DNA of 44,487 nucleotides, from NCBI GenBank assembly GCA_018268335.1, contig JAFDWT010000023.1, positions 1-44,487 of the forward strand, read 5' to 3'. Each line of letters opens with the position of its first letter. The stretch's first letter is position 1. Under the pieces are notes generated by a model. It made no database searches and was not told the origin of the DNA. It saw nothing but the letters and a program-made list of their open reading frames with translations. Position numbers and translations under genes: made by a program. This document shows positions 8,578-17,416 of the stretch, piece after piece. This DNA comes from Armatimonadota bacterium. GTDB lineage: Bacteria; Armatimonadota; Fimbriimonadia; Fimbriimonadales; Fimbriimonadaceae.

Positions 8578-9303
8578 CTAACCTTGTTCTTCCAGGGTGC
8601 GCCTGATCTCCTCAGCTTGTTCGGGCGTGTCGACCCCAGATGCAGCGGCGCTGCCCACACTCATCTTGATGCGCACGCCGTGCTCCAGGAACCGGAGCTG
8701 CTCCAGCGACTCGGTAAGTTCGAGTGGTGTCGGGCTCCAGGTCGCAAACGCCTGGACCGCCTCGCGCCGGTAGGCGTAGAGGCCGACGTGCTTCTTCAGC
8801 GTCGACTGCCTTGGGTTACGCGGATAGGGGACGGCGTGGCGGCTGAAGTATAGGGCGAAGCCCTCTAGGTCCGTGACGACCTTGACAACCGCCGGATTGT
8901 CAGCCTCGTTTTCCGGGCAGACAGCCATGACCGACCCCATCTGGACCGACGGCTCGTCCAAGAGAGGCTGTGCACACAGCCGGATGTTCTCCGGCTCGAC
9001 CATCGGCTCGTCGCCTTGAACATTGACATAGATATCGGCGGCGACCTTTTCGGCGACCTCGGCGATACGGTCTGTCCCGCTCGGATGGTCGGGCCGAGTC
9101 AGCACCGCCTCGCCGCCGAACTTCTGGACTGCCTCAATGATTTCGGCGTCCGGCGTTGCGACCAGCACTCGCTCGCCGACCCCACTGGACTGTGCCTTTT
9201 CCCAAACCCACTGCACCATCGGCTTGCCCGCCAGATCGACTAACGGCTTCCCCGGAAACCGAGTGCTGGCCATGCGGGCAGGAATGACGACGAGGCAACG
9301 CAT
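8578..9303 (-). CDS. kdsB: 3-deoxy-manno-octulosonate cytidylyltransferase
   Basis: A protein of 241 residues, normal for KdsB. The enzyme activates Kdo with CTP to give CMP-Kdo for the lipid A-core of lipopolysaccharide, in the cytoplasm. The N-terminal nucleotide-binding motif IPARMASTRFPGKPL is clear. DHPSGTDRIAEVAEK, NVQGDEPMVEPENI and KKHVGLYAYRREAVQAF follow in the family order, with a late LEQLRFLEHG. ATG 9303 begins MRCLVVIPARM; an upstream extension reads through non-conserved sequence and was not used. Its presence implies an outer membrane with Kdo-containing LPS. The relA promoter lies just after its stop. Confidence 0.95.
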   Translation of the reverse strand: MRCLVVIPARMASTRFPGKPLVDLAGKPMVQWVWEKAQSSGVGERVLVATPDAEIIEAVQKFGGEAVLTRPDHPSGTDRIAEVAEKVAADIYVNVQGDEPMVEPENIRLCAQPLLDEPSVQMGSVMAVCPENEADNPAVVKVVTDLEGFALYFSRHAVPYPRNPRQSTLKKHVGLYAYRREAVQAFATWSPTPLELTESLEQLRFLEHGVRIKMSVGSAAASGVDTPEQAEEIRRTLEEQG

Positions 9304-9337
9304 CGCTATGGATGGTACTCGGCAACAAACCCGGGTG

Positions 9338-9464
9338 GCACTGGATAGAGCGAAGCGGTTCCAGTGCAGGGCACCGAGCGTCCACGCCCACAACCCGTCA
9401 TCCCCGGCTCGACCGGGGATCCGGTTCTCCGCAGTGCTGGATAGATTCCCGCGTGCGCAGGAAT
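9338..9464. repeat. Intergenic hairpin repeats between kdsB and the ABC exporter
   Basis: This is the core of the 317-bp gene-free stretch 9304-9620. Three palindromes follow one another. GCACTGG (9338-9344) pairs with CCAGTGC (9361-9367). ATCCCCGG (9400-9407) pairs with CCGGGGAT (9413-9420), with the extended context CGTCATCC typical of dispersed bacterial repeats. ATTCC (9445-9449) pairs with GGAAT (9460-9464), a degenerate version of the pair at 14313-14463. I see no coding sequence; the rest of the gap holds the divergent promoters. Confidence 0.6.
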
Positions 9465-9607
9465 GTACGGAAATGTTGCATGAAAAGAGCGAATCGATTC
9501 CAGAGCAACTCCCAAAGCGCTGGCTACAAGCCGGAGTCGGTTACGCATATGCATCGACCGATCCGACCCAATCAGGCCGAGGCCTAATAGGTCGCCGTTT
9601 GTCAACG

Positions 9608-9613
9608 TATCCT
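9608..9613 (+). promoter_or_regulatory. TATCCT -10-like hexamer, leaderless spacing
   Basis: TATCCT is followed by 7 nt and then ATG 9621 of the ABC exporter. There is no Shine-Dalgarno sequence and no convincing -35 box. Confidence 0.4.
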
Positions 9614-9620
9614 TGGGCTC

Positions 9621-11447
9621 ATGCGTCCTGCTGGCGACAAAGCCCCTGCCTTCCAAAAGCCTGACAAGGAAATCGTCCGCAGGGTCGTTGGGCTGTTCAA
9701 GCCCCACCAGGGCAAAGTCTGGTCGGTCGTCGTGACCGTCCTCATCTCGGTTGTGATCGGCATCGCCCCGTCGTTCTTGATCCAAGACGTCGTCGATCAA
9801 GGGTTCCTCAAGCAGGATTTCAACCGTATCACCGTCGACTTCGTGCTCATTTTTGTCACCGTCGTCGCGGCGTCGGCGAGCACGGCGGCCTATGGCTACT
9901 TGGGCGTCGTCATGGGCCAAGCGGTGATGATGGAACTCCGCGACAAGCTGTACCAACACCTGCAAGGCATGTCGCTCAAGTTCTTCACTAACGCTCGCAC
10001 CGGTGACATCCAGACCCGCCTGATCAGCGATGTGGCCGGTGTCCAGGAGGTGTTGAGCAACACCCTGACAGACCAGCTGAGCAACATCGCTATCTTCATC
10101 GGAGCGATCGTCGCCATGGCCTATCTCGATTGGCGCCTGACGCTTGTCTCAGTTGTCCTCTTGCCGTTCTTCGGCATCGCAGGCAAGTACGTCGGCGACT
10201 TCGCACGCAAAGTCCGCACCGGCACCCAGGAGCAGACCAGCGAGCTGAACTCGATGATGCAGGAGACCCTGAGCGTCAGCGGCGTTCTGCTCAGCAAGAC
10301 GGCCGGTAACCAGGACGTTTTGATCAAGCGCTTCAGCGACGAAAACCGCAAGCTCGCCGACTGGCAGATCAAGCTCTACTCGATCCAGTACATCTTTTTC
10401 GGCCTGATCCGCCTGATCACCCAAGCGGCACCAGCGCTCCTCTATGTCGTGGGCGGCTACTTCATGATCAAGCAGGGCGACAAGTCGATGACCCTGGGAA
10501 AGATATTCGCCCTCAACGGTCTGCAGATCCGCATGTTCTTCCCCATGACCGGCCTGGTCGGAGCACAGGTGCAGATCATGAGTTCGTTTGCGCTGTTCCA
10601 GCGCATTTTCGAGTACCTGGACATGCCACGCGACATCCAAGAGAAGCCGGACGCGGTCGCTGTCGAACCTCGGTCCGTTTACGGCGAAGTCGCCTTCGAG
10701 AATGTCTACTTCAAGTACGAGGACGACCAAGAGAATTGGACGCTGAACAACATCAGCTTCAAGGCAGAGCCTGGACAGCTGGTGGCTCTGGTCGGTCCAA
10801 GTGGCGCAGGCAAGACGACGGTCACCTACCTGATCCCTCGGCTCTACGACGCGATGGAGGGCCGCGTGACCCTCGACGGCCGCGACATCCGCGACCTTTC
10901 ACTCGACTCGTTGGGCCAAATCGTGGGGGCTGTGACGCAGGAGACTTACCTCATGCACACCACCGTGCGTGAGAACCTTAAGGTCGCCAAGACCGATGCG
11001 ACCGACGACGAACTCGTCGCCGCCTGCCAAGCCGCCAACATTTGGGACCACGTCAATTCCCTGCCCGAAGGCCTGGACACGATCGTCGGTGAGCGCGGCT
11101 ACAAGTTCAGCGGCGGCGAAAAACAACGCATCGGCATCGCTCGGGCGATCCTCAAGAACCCTCGCATCCTGATCCTGGATGAAGCGACCTCTGCCCTCGA
11201 CACCCAGAGCGAGCGGATCGTGCAGAACTCCCTCAACTCCCTCATGGACAACCGGACGACGTTCGCGATCGCCCATCGGTTGTCGACGATCCTGCGCGCC
11301 GACCTGATCCTGGTCGTCGAGGCTGGTCGCGTCGTCGAGGCTGGCAAGCACAGCGAACTGCTGGCCAAGAACGGTCTGTACCGCCAACTCTACGAGGAGC
11401 AGTTCCGTGATGAAGACCGGGACCAAGAGACGGTGCCGGTTGGCTGA
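9621..11447 (+). CDS. ABC exporter half-transporter (TMD-NBD fusion)
   Basis: A protein of 608 residues with the MsbA/LmrA-type layout. The membrane domain spans about 30-320 and includes the coupling segment MSLKFFTNARTGDIQTRLISDV. The nucleotide-binding domain carries Walker A GPSGAGKTT (392-400), a Q-loop, the signature FSGGEKQRIGIARAI, Walker B ILILDEATSALD with the catalytic Glu, and the switch His in AIAHRLST (H552). All ATPase residues are present, so a homodimer should be active. The substrate (lipid, drug or peptide) cannot be told from sequence. Its end overlaps the next gene by 38 bp, so the two are probably co-expressed. Confidence 0.9.
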   Translation: MRPAGDKAPAFQKPDKEIVRRVVGLFKPHQGKVWSVVVTVLISVVIGIAPSFLIQDVVDQGFLKQDFNRITVDFVLIFVTVVAASASTAAYGYLGVVMGQAVMMELRDKLYQHLQGMSLKFFTNARTGDIQTRLISDVAGVQEVLSNTLTDQLSNIAIFIGAIVAMAYLDWRLTLVSVVLLPFFGIAGKYVGDFARKVRTGTQEQTSELNSMMQETLSVSGVLLSKTAGNQDVLIKRFSDENRKLADWQIKLYSIQYIFFGLIRLITQAAPALLYVVGGYFMIKQGDKSMTLGKIFALNGLQIRMFFPMTGLVGAQVQIMSSFALFQRIFEYLDMPRDIQEKPDAVAVEPRSVYGEVAFENVYFKYEDDQENWTLNNISFKAEPGQLVALVGPSGAGKTTVTYLIPRLYDAMEGRVTLDGRDIRDLSLDSLGQIVGAVTQETYLMHTTVRENLKVAKTDATDDELVAACQAANIWDHVNSLPEGLDTIVGERGYKFSGGEKQRIGIARAILKNPRILILDEATSALDTQSERIVQNSLNSLMDNRTTFAIAHRLSTILRADLILVVEAGRVVEAGKHSELLAKNGLYRQLYEEQFRDEDRDQETVPVG

Positions 11448-12915
11448 GTGGCTCACCAAGACTGGTTTCCTGGCCTTGCACCAGTGCCGGTTGCGGCATT
11501 GGTACGCCCAAAACGAACCTGGCCTGGCCACCCCACCAAGTGCCGGACTGGCCATGCGGGCAGAGACCGGGCAGGAGATCGACCTGCTGTCGCAGTCGCT
11601 GTTTCCTGGCGCGTCCTTGGCCCCGCGGCACGACGACCCCGCCGAGGCCTCGGCGGCACTTCATGCGGCAATTGCTTCGGGACGTGAATTGTTTCTACAA
11701 GCGACAATCGCTGCCGACGGACTGACGGCAAGACTGGACGTGCTCCGACAGGTCGGCAATAGCTGGCGGATCACCGAAGTCAAGTCATCGACCAAGCCCA
11801 AAGACTCGCACTACCTCGACCTGGCGTTCCAATGGCACGTCGCTGAGGCGGCAGGCCTCCAGATCAGCCGGGCCAGCGTCGTCCATGTCGACACTTCTTA
11901 TGTGCGTGACGGTGAGTTGGAAGCGACAGGAATGCTGAAAGAGGTCGATGTGACCGACGAGGTCTTGCTGGCTCGAGCCTCCGTCCTTGAGACCCTACTT
12001 GCCGGAAGATCAAGCACCGACAAACCCGAAATACTCCCCGGCCGACACTGCACCGACCCGCACGAGTGCCCTTTTCTGGACCACTGCGAGAAACAACTGG
12101 ACCCCGACGACCTTTACTTTGCACCCGGCCTATACGAACGCGACCGGGTGGCGTTCCGCGCGCAAGGAATCACGCGGTTGCAGGACCTCGGCGACGACCA
12201 CAAAGTGGCCGCTGTGGTCTCCAGAGCTCGGGACACGGTCCGGTTTGACCGGCCCGCAGTCGAGGACGGTTTGGCCCAAGACCTCGATGTCGCCTTCCCG
12301 GTCCTCTTCCTCGATTTCGAGGCCGTCGAGCCGCCGGTGCCGCTCTACGACGGTACCAGCCCCTATCAGCGGCTCCCCTTCCAGTGGTCGGCCCACGTGA
12401 TGGACGCCCAGGGAGCGGCATGCCGTCACTTCGAGTTCCTTTGGGGCGAGAGTTCCGACCCGTCGGCCGCATTCGTCGCCACTTTGCTTCCATTGGTGGT
12501 CGGGGCTGCCACAGTCGCGGTCTACAGCACCTACGAGCGCCTCACTCTCAAGAAGCTCGCCGAAAAGGGCGTCCCTGGGGCAGACCGGCTGTACAAAGCC
12601 TTCGAGCCCAAGGAGTTCGACCTCCTCAAAGTCGTCCGGGCCAATGTCTACCACCGCGACTTTCGCGGCTCGTTTTCAATAAAGAAGGTGCTCCCCGCGC
12701 TTGCTCCAGGCGAGGGATATGACGGCCTCGATGTCAAAGATGGCGAGATGGCTGTGGTCACGTACCTGCAGATGCTGAAGACAGCACCGAGCCCTGAGCG
12801 CGACGCACTCCGTCGTGGTCTGCTCGACTATTGCCGCCAAGACACCTGGGCGATGGTGGTGGTCTACAACGAGCTCAGGGCGTTGGCCGGACTCGTCGCC
12901 GGTACCACTCGGTAA
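11410..12915 (+). CDS. DUF2779 protein: Cas4-like nuclease fused to DnaQ-like exonuclease
   Basis: A protein of 501 residues. The N-terminal half (about 15-230) looks like a PD-(D/E)xK nuclease of the Cas4/AddB type: LTKTGFLALHQC opens it, D110 and E123-V-K125 form the active site, and C26 with C214, C220 and C226 can hold a 4Fe-4S cluster. The C-terminal half (about 295-495) begins FLDFEA (D302, E304) and ends DYCRQDTWAMVVVY, as expected for a DEDDy-type RNase H-fold exonuclease, the assigned DUF2779 region. DNA repair or nucleic-acid processing is the likely role. ATG 11410 was chosen because the conserved LTKTGF segment must be included; GTG 11407 and TTG 11440 are alternatives. The gene starts inside the ABC gene and its last 41 bp overlap the convergent permease gene. 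Confidence 0.82.
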   Translation: MKTGTKRRCRLAEWLTKTGFLALHQCRLRHWYAQNEPGLATPPSAGLAMRAETGQEIDLLSQSLFPGASLAPRHDDPAEASAALHAAIASGRELFLQATIAADGLTARLDVLRQVGNSWRITEVKSSTKPKDSHYLDLAFQWHVAEAAGLQISRASVVHVDTSYVRDGELEATGMLKEVDVTDEVLLARASVLETLLAGRSSTDKPEILPGRHCTDPHECPFLDHCEKQLDPDDLYFAPGLYERDRVAFRAQGITRLQDLGDDHKVAAVVSRARDTVRFDRPAVEDGLAQDLDVAFPVLFLDFEAVEPPVPLYDGTSPYQRLPFQWSAHVMDAQGAACRHFEFLWGESSDPSAAFVATLLPLVVGAATVAVYSTYERLTLKKLAEKGVPGADRLYKAFEPKEFDLLKVVRANVYHRDFRGSFSIKKVLPALAPGEGYDGLDVKDGEMAVVTYLQMLKTAPSPERDALRRGLLDYCRQDTWAMVVVYNELRALAGLVAGTTR

Positions 12916-14236
12916 GGCCATAGACAGCCGGAGCCAGGGCCAAGAGACCGACGGCAATGGCAAATTCCTTGGCTCCCTTTCCACCCATACCGTCGGCGCA
13001 CAAGAGAACCATGACGACCGCCGGGCCGACCCCCAGCAACACCGCTCCAACTAGGCCACCAGGCACGCGGAACGGCCGGGCCTCCTCGGGCCTGCGTACA
13101 CGCAGAACTACTAGTGCGATGAACTCCAGCATCAAGGCGGCCGTGTAGAGCAGCACATCGTACTGCATGATCTTCTCGATCTTGCCCTCGCCCTGCCAGA
13201 CAAAAGAGGTCACCACCGCCGCACCCAAGACCACCGCTGGGACAGGCACCTTGTTGACCCCAAAGGTCTTCGCCAGCACCGCTGGAAGCCGCCGAGTGCG
13301 AGCCATGACCATCGGAAGGCGTGACGAGGTGAGCAGCATGACCATGAATAGCCCTGCTGCCGAGAGCAGTTGCGAAACAAACATCGCCGTTCCCAGGTTT
13401 GGACCCCCGACACGTCCCGCCAAAGTCACCCAGGAACCGTCCTCCCACAATCGGTAGTCCGGAGCATGCCGCCAGGCAGCGAGGACAGGTAACAAGTAGG
13501 CCAAGACAATAAGGACAGTCGCGCCTAACAAGGCGCGCGGAAAATCGCGCCGAGGGTCTTTGGTTTCTCCCGCGATCGTGCTTGCGGAATCCCAGCCTAG
13601 GTAATTCCAGATGACCGTGACCAGTCCCGCCATGACCAGCTCAGACGTGGGCTTTTCCGGCTGGAGAAAGACAGGCTGGCCAGATCCGGGGGCATTAGAA
13701 AAGCCCCACACAACCATCATGACGAACGGCACGAGCAGGAGGACGCCGATGGTGACGCCTGTCAGGCCAACGGCGCGGATGCCGGCCAGGTTGAGCAGCG
13801 CAGCGGCGAGAACAAACACCACCGCGACCCCGAATTGTGGGCCAGGCTGCTGGATCTGGGATGCCCAGCTTTGGCCAGAAAACATCGGCCCGGCAGCAAA
13901 GGCAGCCAGGGCCTTTGCGGCCATCAGCGGATAGAGCGCGGCGTCGACCCAGGCGTACATGAGCGTCCACATGCCGCAGAGGAACCCCCAGAACGGCCCC
14001 ATCGCCTCGCTGACCCAGACGAAGTAGCCGCCCTCCTCGGGAATCATCGTGGACAGTTCGGCGGTCATGAGCGCCGAGGGGATGGCATAGAGCAGCGGGG
14101 CAAGGAGAATGAGGGCGACCGCCACCGGCAGTCCGCTAGCCTGGACCAGCGGCTCCAGCCCGATCGGGCCGCCACTGACGGCGAAGAACACGGTCGCCGC
14201 TAGTGGGAGCAAGCCAATCTTCGCCGCGGGCTTCAT
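12875..14236 (-). CDS. APC-superfamily amino acid/polyamine permease
   Basis: A protein of 453 residues with about 12 hydrophobic helices. The first helix carries the broken-helix motif SGGPIGLEPLV, and the second-to-third region contains PEEGGYFVWVSEAMG. Residues around 225-250 read NYLGWDSASTIAGETKDP, which resembles the plant-type polyamine uptake and LAT-like branch of the APC family, so cationic amino acids or polyamines are plausible substrates. Transport would be proton- or sodium-coupled across the inner membrane. ATG 14236 (MKPAAKIGLLPL) is preferred; the frame continues upstream to 14377 only by reading through a palindromic repeat. The 3' end overlaps the convergent DUF2779 gene by 41 bp. 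Confidence 0.88.
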   Translation of the reverse strand: MKPAAKIGLLPLAATVFFAVSGGPIGLEPLVQASGLPVAVALILLAPLLYAIPSALMTAELSTMIPEEGGYFVWVSEAMGPFWGFLCGMWTLMYAWVDAALYPLMAAKALAAFAAGPMFSGQSWASQIQQPGPQFGVAVVFVLAAALLNLAGIRAVGLTGVTIGVLLLVPFVMMVVWGFSNAPGSGQPVFLQPEKPTSELVMAGLVTVIWNYLGWDSASTIAGETKDPRRDFPRALLGATVLIVLAYLLPVLAAWRHAPDYRLWEDGSWVTLAGRVGGPNLGTAMFVSQLLSAAGLFMVMLLTSSRLPMVMARTRRLPAVLAKTFGVNKVPVPAVVLGAAVVTSFVWQGEGKIEKIMQYDVLLYTAALMLEFIALVVLRVRRPEEARPFRVPGGLVGAVLLGVGPAVVMVLLCADGMGGKGAKEFAIAVGLLALAPAVYGLTEWYRRRVRPTP

Positions 14237-14312
14237 CAGCGGAGATTTTGACCTCGATTTCTGTTCTGTTGGAACAAGGTGCAAGGGACCATCGAAACGG
14301 ACTGCTTCAAAC

Positions 14313-14463
14313 CGGAGCTGGATTCCTGCCTTCGCAGGAATGACGTGTCGAGGTTGGAACCTAGGTGTCCTGATCAATTACGACCGTTTCGGAATGCAAT
14401 TAGCGGAAGACAAGACCACCTCTGCCCGCCCGTCATTCCTGCGAAGGCAGGAATCCTGCTCCG
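14313..14463. repeat. Inverted pair of 33-bp palindromic repeats (BIME/REP-like)
   Basis: Arm A (14313-14345) and arm B (14431-14463) are reverse complements with one mismatch, separated by 85 bp. Each arm is itself a hairpin: ATTCCTGCcttcGCAGGAAT in arm A, and the same 8-bp stem with loop gaag in arm B. The outer CGTCATTCC context is the one seen in dispersed repeats of many bacteria. The pair lies between ispG and the permease gene, both leftward. The function could be mRNA stabilisation, attenuation or selfish mobility. Confidence 0.8.
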
Positions 14464-14490
14464 AGGCCAAAGAGTCTGTTTCCGCTGCCT

Positions 14491-15735
14491 CTACGCCGGA
14501 TCCTTCCAGACCCCGTCGGCCCGAAGCAGTCCAACGAGCTCCTCGACACCCTGCTCCTGCGGGATGCCGTTCTTGACGATGTCGCGTTTGCGGTAGAGGG
14601 TGATCTTCCCTCCCGCCGCGCCGACGTAGCCGTAGTCGGCGTCGGCCATTTCTCCTGGACCGTTGACGATGCAGCCCATGACGGCGATGTCGAGCCCGAC
14701 CAGGTGGCGGGTCGCCGAACGCACCTCGTTCAAAACCGTCGGCAAATCAAACTTCGTCCGACCACAGCTGGGGCAGGCGATGTATTCGACCTGCGTCTTG
14801 CGCAGGCCGAGCGACTGGAGGATCTCGTAGCAGACGGGGATCTCGTTGACGGGGTCTTCGGCCAGGCTGACGCGGATCGTGTCGCCGATGCCCTCCATGA
14901 GCAGCGTGGCGATCCCGGCGGTGCTCTTGATGCGCGCGTACTGGCCGTCGCCAGCTTCGGTCACGCCGAGATGGAGCGGATAGTTCATGCCCGCTTCGTC
15001 AAGACGCGCAGCCATCAGACGGTTGGCGGCCACCATGACGGGCACACGGCTCGCCTTGGCACTGATGTTGAGGTTGAAGTAGCCGTGTTTCTCGCAGAGG
15101 CGCAGATATTCCATCGCGCTCTCGACCAGCCCTTCGGGCGTGTCGCCATAAGTGACCAAGAGCCGCTCCGAAAGAGACCCGTGGTTGACCCCGACGCGCA
15201 TGGCCCGGTCGCGGGCTTTGCAGGCCTCGATGACGGGGACGAAGCTCTCCTCGATCGCCTCGATCTCCTCTTTCCACTCGGCGGAGTCATAGGCCATCTC
15301 AGCCCGCAACTCCTCAACGCCCTTCTCTTCCTGCCGCCCCCGAATATCGAGACCCGAGACCCGTGACCCGTGCCTTTTGAACACGAACAGGCCCGGATTG
15401 ACGCGGATCTCGTCGACGTACTTGGCCGCTTCGACGGCGATGGCGCTGCCTTGGTGGTGGACGTCGGCGGTCATCGGCACGTCTTGGTACCGCTCGGCAA
15501 CCTTGGCCTTGATCTCTTCCAGGCACTGGGCCTCGCCGAGGGTGGGTGTGGTCACCCGCACGATCTCCGATCCGACCCGGTGCAGGGCGATGATCTGCTC
15601 GACGCAGGCGTCGACGTTCCGGGTCTCCTCGGTGATCATAGACTGGACGACGACCGGGTGCCCGTTCCCCATCGTCACCGGCCCGACCCGGCAGGGTTTC
15701 GTCTTGCGTCGCGGGATGCTCGGGGCGATACCCAT
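14491..15735 (-). CDS. ispG: 4-hydroxy-3-methylbut-2-enyl diphosphate synthase
   Basis: A protein of 414 residues. IspG (GcpE) converts MEcPP to HMBPP in the non-mevalonate isoprenoid pathway, using a 4Fe-4S cluster. The ligands are C321 and C324 in [12 protein letters not shown] and C355 in [11 protein letters not shown], with the conserved Glu following (E362 region). The TIM-barrel start is typical: [17 protein letters not shown], then [11 protein letters not shown] and [11 protein letters not shown]. Residues about 118-160 form an insert between barrel elements. This insert lengthens the protein relative to the E. coli form, and part of it is encoded by a 7-bp tandem repeat (15350-15372). 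The start [12 protein letters not shown] at 15735 is the only Met before the conserved block. Confidence 0.95.
   Translation of the reverse strand: MGIAPSIPRRKTKPCRVGPVTMGNGHPVVVQSMITEETRNVDACVEQIIALHRVGSEIVRVTTPTLGEAQCLEEIKAKVAERYQDVPMTADVHHQGSAIAVEAAKYVDEIRVNPGLFVFKRHGSRVSGLDIRGRQEEKGVEELRAEMAYDSAEWKEEIEAIEESFVPVIEACKARDRAMRVGVNHGSLSERLLVTYGDTPEGLVESAMEYLRLCEKHGYFNLNISAKASRVPVMVAANRLMAARLDEAGMNYPLHLGVTEAGDGQYARIKSTAGIATLLMEGIGDTIRVSLAEDPVNEIPVCYEILQSLGLRKTQVEYIACPSCGRTKFDLPTVLNEVRSATRHLVGLDIAVMGCIVNGPGEMADADYGYVGAAGGKITLYRKRDIVKNGIPQEQGVEELVGLLRADGVWKDPA
15350..15372 (-). repeat. Heptamer tandem repeat inside ispG
   Basis: On the coding strand three consecutive heptamers (ACGGGTC, ACGGGTC, TCGGGTC) are followed by TCG. 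They encode the loop HGSRVSGL at residues 122-129 of IspG. The repeat lies in a variable insert, not in the catalytic core. Confidence 0.6.
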
Positions 15736-15811
15736 TGCTGACTATTGTGCGACAGGCCCGATTTCCCGTGCGGGACGCAACTTGGACTGTCGCTACTGGA
15801 TAGCAAGAGGC

Positions 15812-16291
15812 ATGAGAGCCGCTCTCTGGATCGTTCCCGTCGTCGCACTGGCTGGTTGTGCCCTGAAGCCTTCCGTCGCCGGAACCTGGCGGGGCGAAGA
15901 CAACTCCGACAAAGACGAAGACTACATCGTCCAAATCTTCAAGGATGACGGCAGCTACCTGATTCAGACCTACCTCAAGCCCAACCTCGAATCGAAGCCC
16001 ATGGTGTTCGCCAAGGGGACCTGGAAGCAGGAAGCGGAGCGGATGCACATCACCATTACCGAGTCACCCTTCGCGCGGAACATCACCGACGGGCTCCTTG
16101 GTGGTGTTTCCGATCTGGCCAAGGCCCTTCCCTTCGTCCCCGCCGACGCGAGCAAAGAGATTGACAAAGCCAAGGACTGGAAGTTCGAACCCAGTTCGGT
16201 ATGGCAAAGGATTGAGTTCCGGGACAATGACACGATGGTGCTGACCAGCGAAAACGACAAGAAAGTCCAGGTCTTGCACCGCGTGAAGTGA
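15812..16291 (+). CDS. Small lipoprotein 1 of the five-gene array
   Basis: A protein of 159 residues. The signal peptide MRAALWIVPVVALAGC ends in a lipobox (LAGC, Cys16), so the mature protein should be lipid-anchored in an envelope membrane. The mature part starts with a G-T-W strand (VAGTWRGEDN) and continues with alternating hydrophobic strands (IVQIFKDDGSYLI, GTWKQEAERMHITITE). This is a lipocalin-like pattern in which a polymer or small ligand could bind. It shares this layout, but little identity, with the next four genes. ATG 15812 is chosen because it starts the signal peptide. A degenerate TAGCAA lies 5 nt before it. Confidence 0.8.
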   Translation: MRAALWIVPVVALAGCALKPSVAGTWRGEDNSDKDEDYIVQIFKDDGSYLIQTYLKPNLESKPMVFAKGTWKQEAERMHITITESPFARNITDGLLGGVSDLAKALPFVPADASKEIDKAKDWKFEPSSVWQRIEFRDNDTMVLTSENDKKVQVLHRVK

Positions 16292-16356
16292 CGACGGGGG
16301 CCTAAAGATGACCCACCCCAGCAACCGGCATGTCACGCCCCCAGATAGAAGTCCGC

Positions 16357-16884
16357 ATGAGGACTTGGCTCGCGACCATCGCCTTCGTGTCTGTCGCCGG
16401 ATGTGCGACCAACCATGCTGAAGAAGAAGACGGCCAGCGCCGTTTTGACCCGTACTTCATCGGCGTCTGGAAGAGCGACCTGCGCCAGTTCACCGCCAAG
16501 GATCCCAAGCCGGAAAGAAAGGAGAAGCAAGCCACAACCGATGACACGACAGTGGAGGTCCGAGCCGACGGGACAGCGACGATTCGCCAAGCACTGGCGG
16601 ATGTACCGCTAGAAAATGGCATCACGCTGCCGCTACTGACCATCAAGGTCGATGGCAACTGGGTTGTCTACAGTAGCAACCTCGTTTTCATGCCGACCCA
16701 CACAGAAGTCGACGGCCAAGCCAAGGGTAAGGCGCTGGAACAGTTCAAAGTGCTCAAACCCAAGATCGCCAAGGGTGCCTCACAGCAGTCGTTCTTCGCC
16801 ATCGACAAAATAGACAACGACACCTTTGACATGCGCGACAGCCAGCCTGGGTACCTGCGTATGCACCGTAAGGCAAAGCTCTGA
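16357..16884 (+). CDS. Small lipoprotein 2 of the array
   Basis: A protein of 175 residues with lipobox VAGC (Cys16). The mature region opens RFDPYFIGVWKSDLRQF and contains VEVRADGTATIRQAL followed by LADVPLENGI. The same sequence plan (DPFFIGIWVAE, then IEIRADGTATEKDAI, then DLPLESGI) occurs in lipoprotein 4, so these two are paralogues. The C-terminal end, NDTFDMRDSQPGYLRMHR, also has its counterpart there. I chose ATG 16357; an upstream ATG at 16330 would place a charged stretch before the signal peptide. No function is known. Confidence 0.8.
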   Translation: MRTWLATIAFVSVAGCATNHAEEEDGQRRFDPYFIGVWKSDLRQFTAKDPKPERKEKQATTDDTTVEVRADGTATIRQALADVPLENGITLPLLTIKVDGNWVVYSSNLVFMPTHTEVDGQAKGKALEQFKVLKPKIAKGASQQSFFAIDKIDNDTFDMRDSQPGYLRMHRKAKL

Positions 16885-16983
16885 CGCCGATTGTCGACCA
16901 CCTTTGTCAATAGTCTCCGACCCGGCAGAATGCCTTCTTGTATGGCGGCATGCGAGAGGCATCTGTGACCTTGCCCTAACATG

Positions 16984-16989
16984 TAGACT
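16984..16989 (+). promoter_or_regulatory. TAGACT -10-like hexamer, leaderless spacing
   Basis: TAGACT is followed by exactly 6 nt and then the GTG start at 16996. The same hexamer with the same spacing precedes the M28 peptidase start at 36407 on the other strand. Confidence 0.5.
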
Positions 16990-16995
16990 AACTTT

Positions 16996-17382
16996 GTGTC
17001 TCCGACCGGACGACTTCTGATTGTCCAGTTCTTGCTGGCCATGGCTGGTTGCGCCGCCAAGCCGACCGTCGTCGGGCGCTGGACCTCAGACCACTCCGAC
17101 GAAGCTAGCTTCGGCACCGTAACCATGGAATTCAATGCCGATGGCACCGGAAGTAGATCGATCAAAACCACGATGTCGAGCGGCAACCTGTCTCAGACCA
17201 ACAGCTACAAAACATCCTACGAGGTGCAGGAAGACAAACTGATCCTAAACACCTATCTGCCTAGCGGTGAGTCAGGGGGCACAGACGTCTACTTCTATCA
17301 CCTTGTCGGGGCCGACACCCTGGTCCTCGACCTGCCCAGTAGCCACACGCTCACCCTCAAACGCCTGAAGCTCCATCCGTGA
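16996..17382 (+). CDS. Small lipoprotein 3 of the array
   Basis: A protein of 128 residues, the shortest of the set, with GTG start. The lipobox is MAGC (Cys19). The mature part begins KPTVVGRWTSDHSDE and contains FGTVTMEFNADGTGSRSI, again the G-x-W opening and the N/R-A-D-G-T strand turn of its neighbours. It ends in LTLKRLKL. The GTG at 16996 is favoured by the -10-like hexamer 6 nt upstream and by being the only start that yields the full signal peptide. No function is known. Confidence 0.75.
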   Translation: MSPTGRLLIVQFLLAMAGCAAKPTVVGRWTSDHSDEASFGTVTMEFNADGTGSRSIKTTMSSGNLSQTNSYKTSYEVQEDKLILNTYLPSGESGGTDVYFYHLVGADTLVLDLPSSHTLTLKRLKLHP

Positions 17383-17416
17383 AACATATTTCCGTGTCAG
17401 GACGGTAGTGATTGAC

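Noticed and set aside
9304-9393. N-terminal extension of kdsB by 30 codons
   Set aside because: KdsB proteins begin at the MRCLVVIPARM position; the extension is unlike the family and is intergenic repeat-side sequence.
14237-14377. N-terminal extension of the permease
   Set aside because: The added residues (HVIPAKAGIQ and flanks) are a translation of the palindromic repeat, a common artefact.
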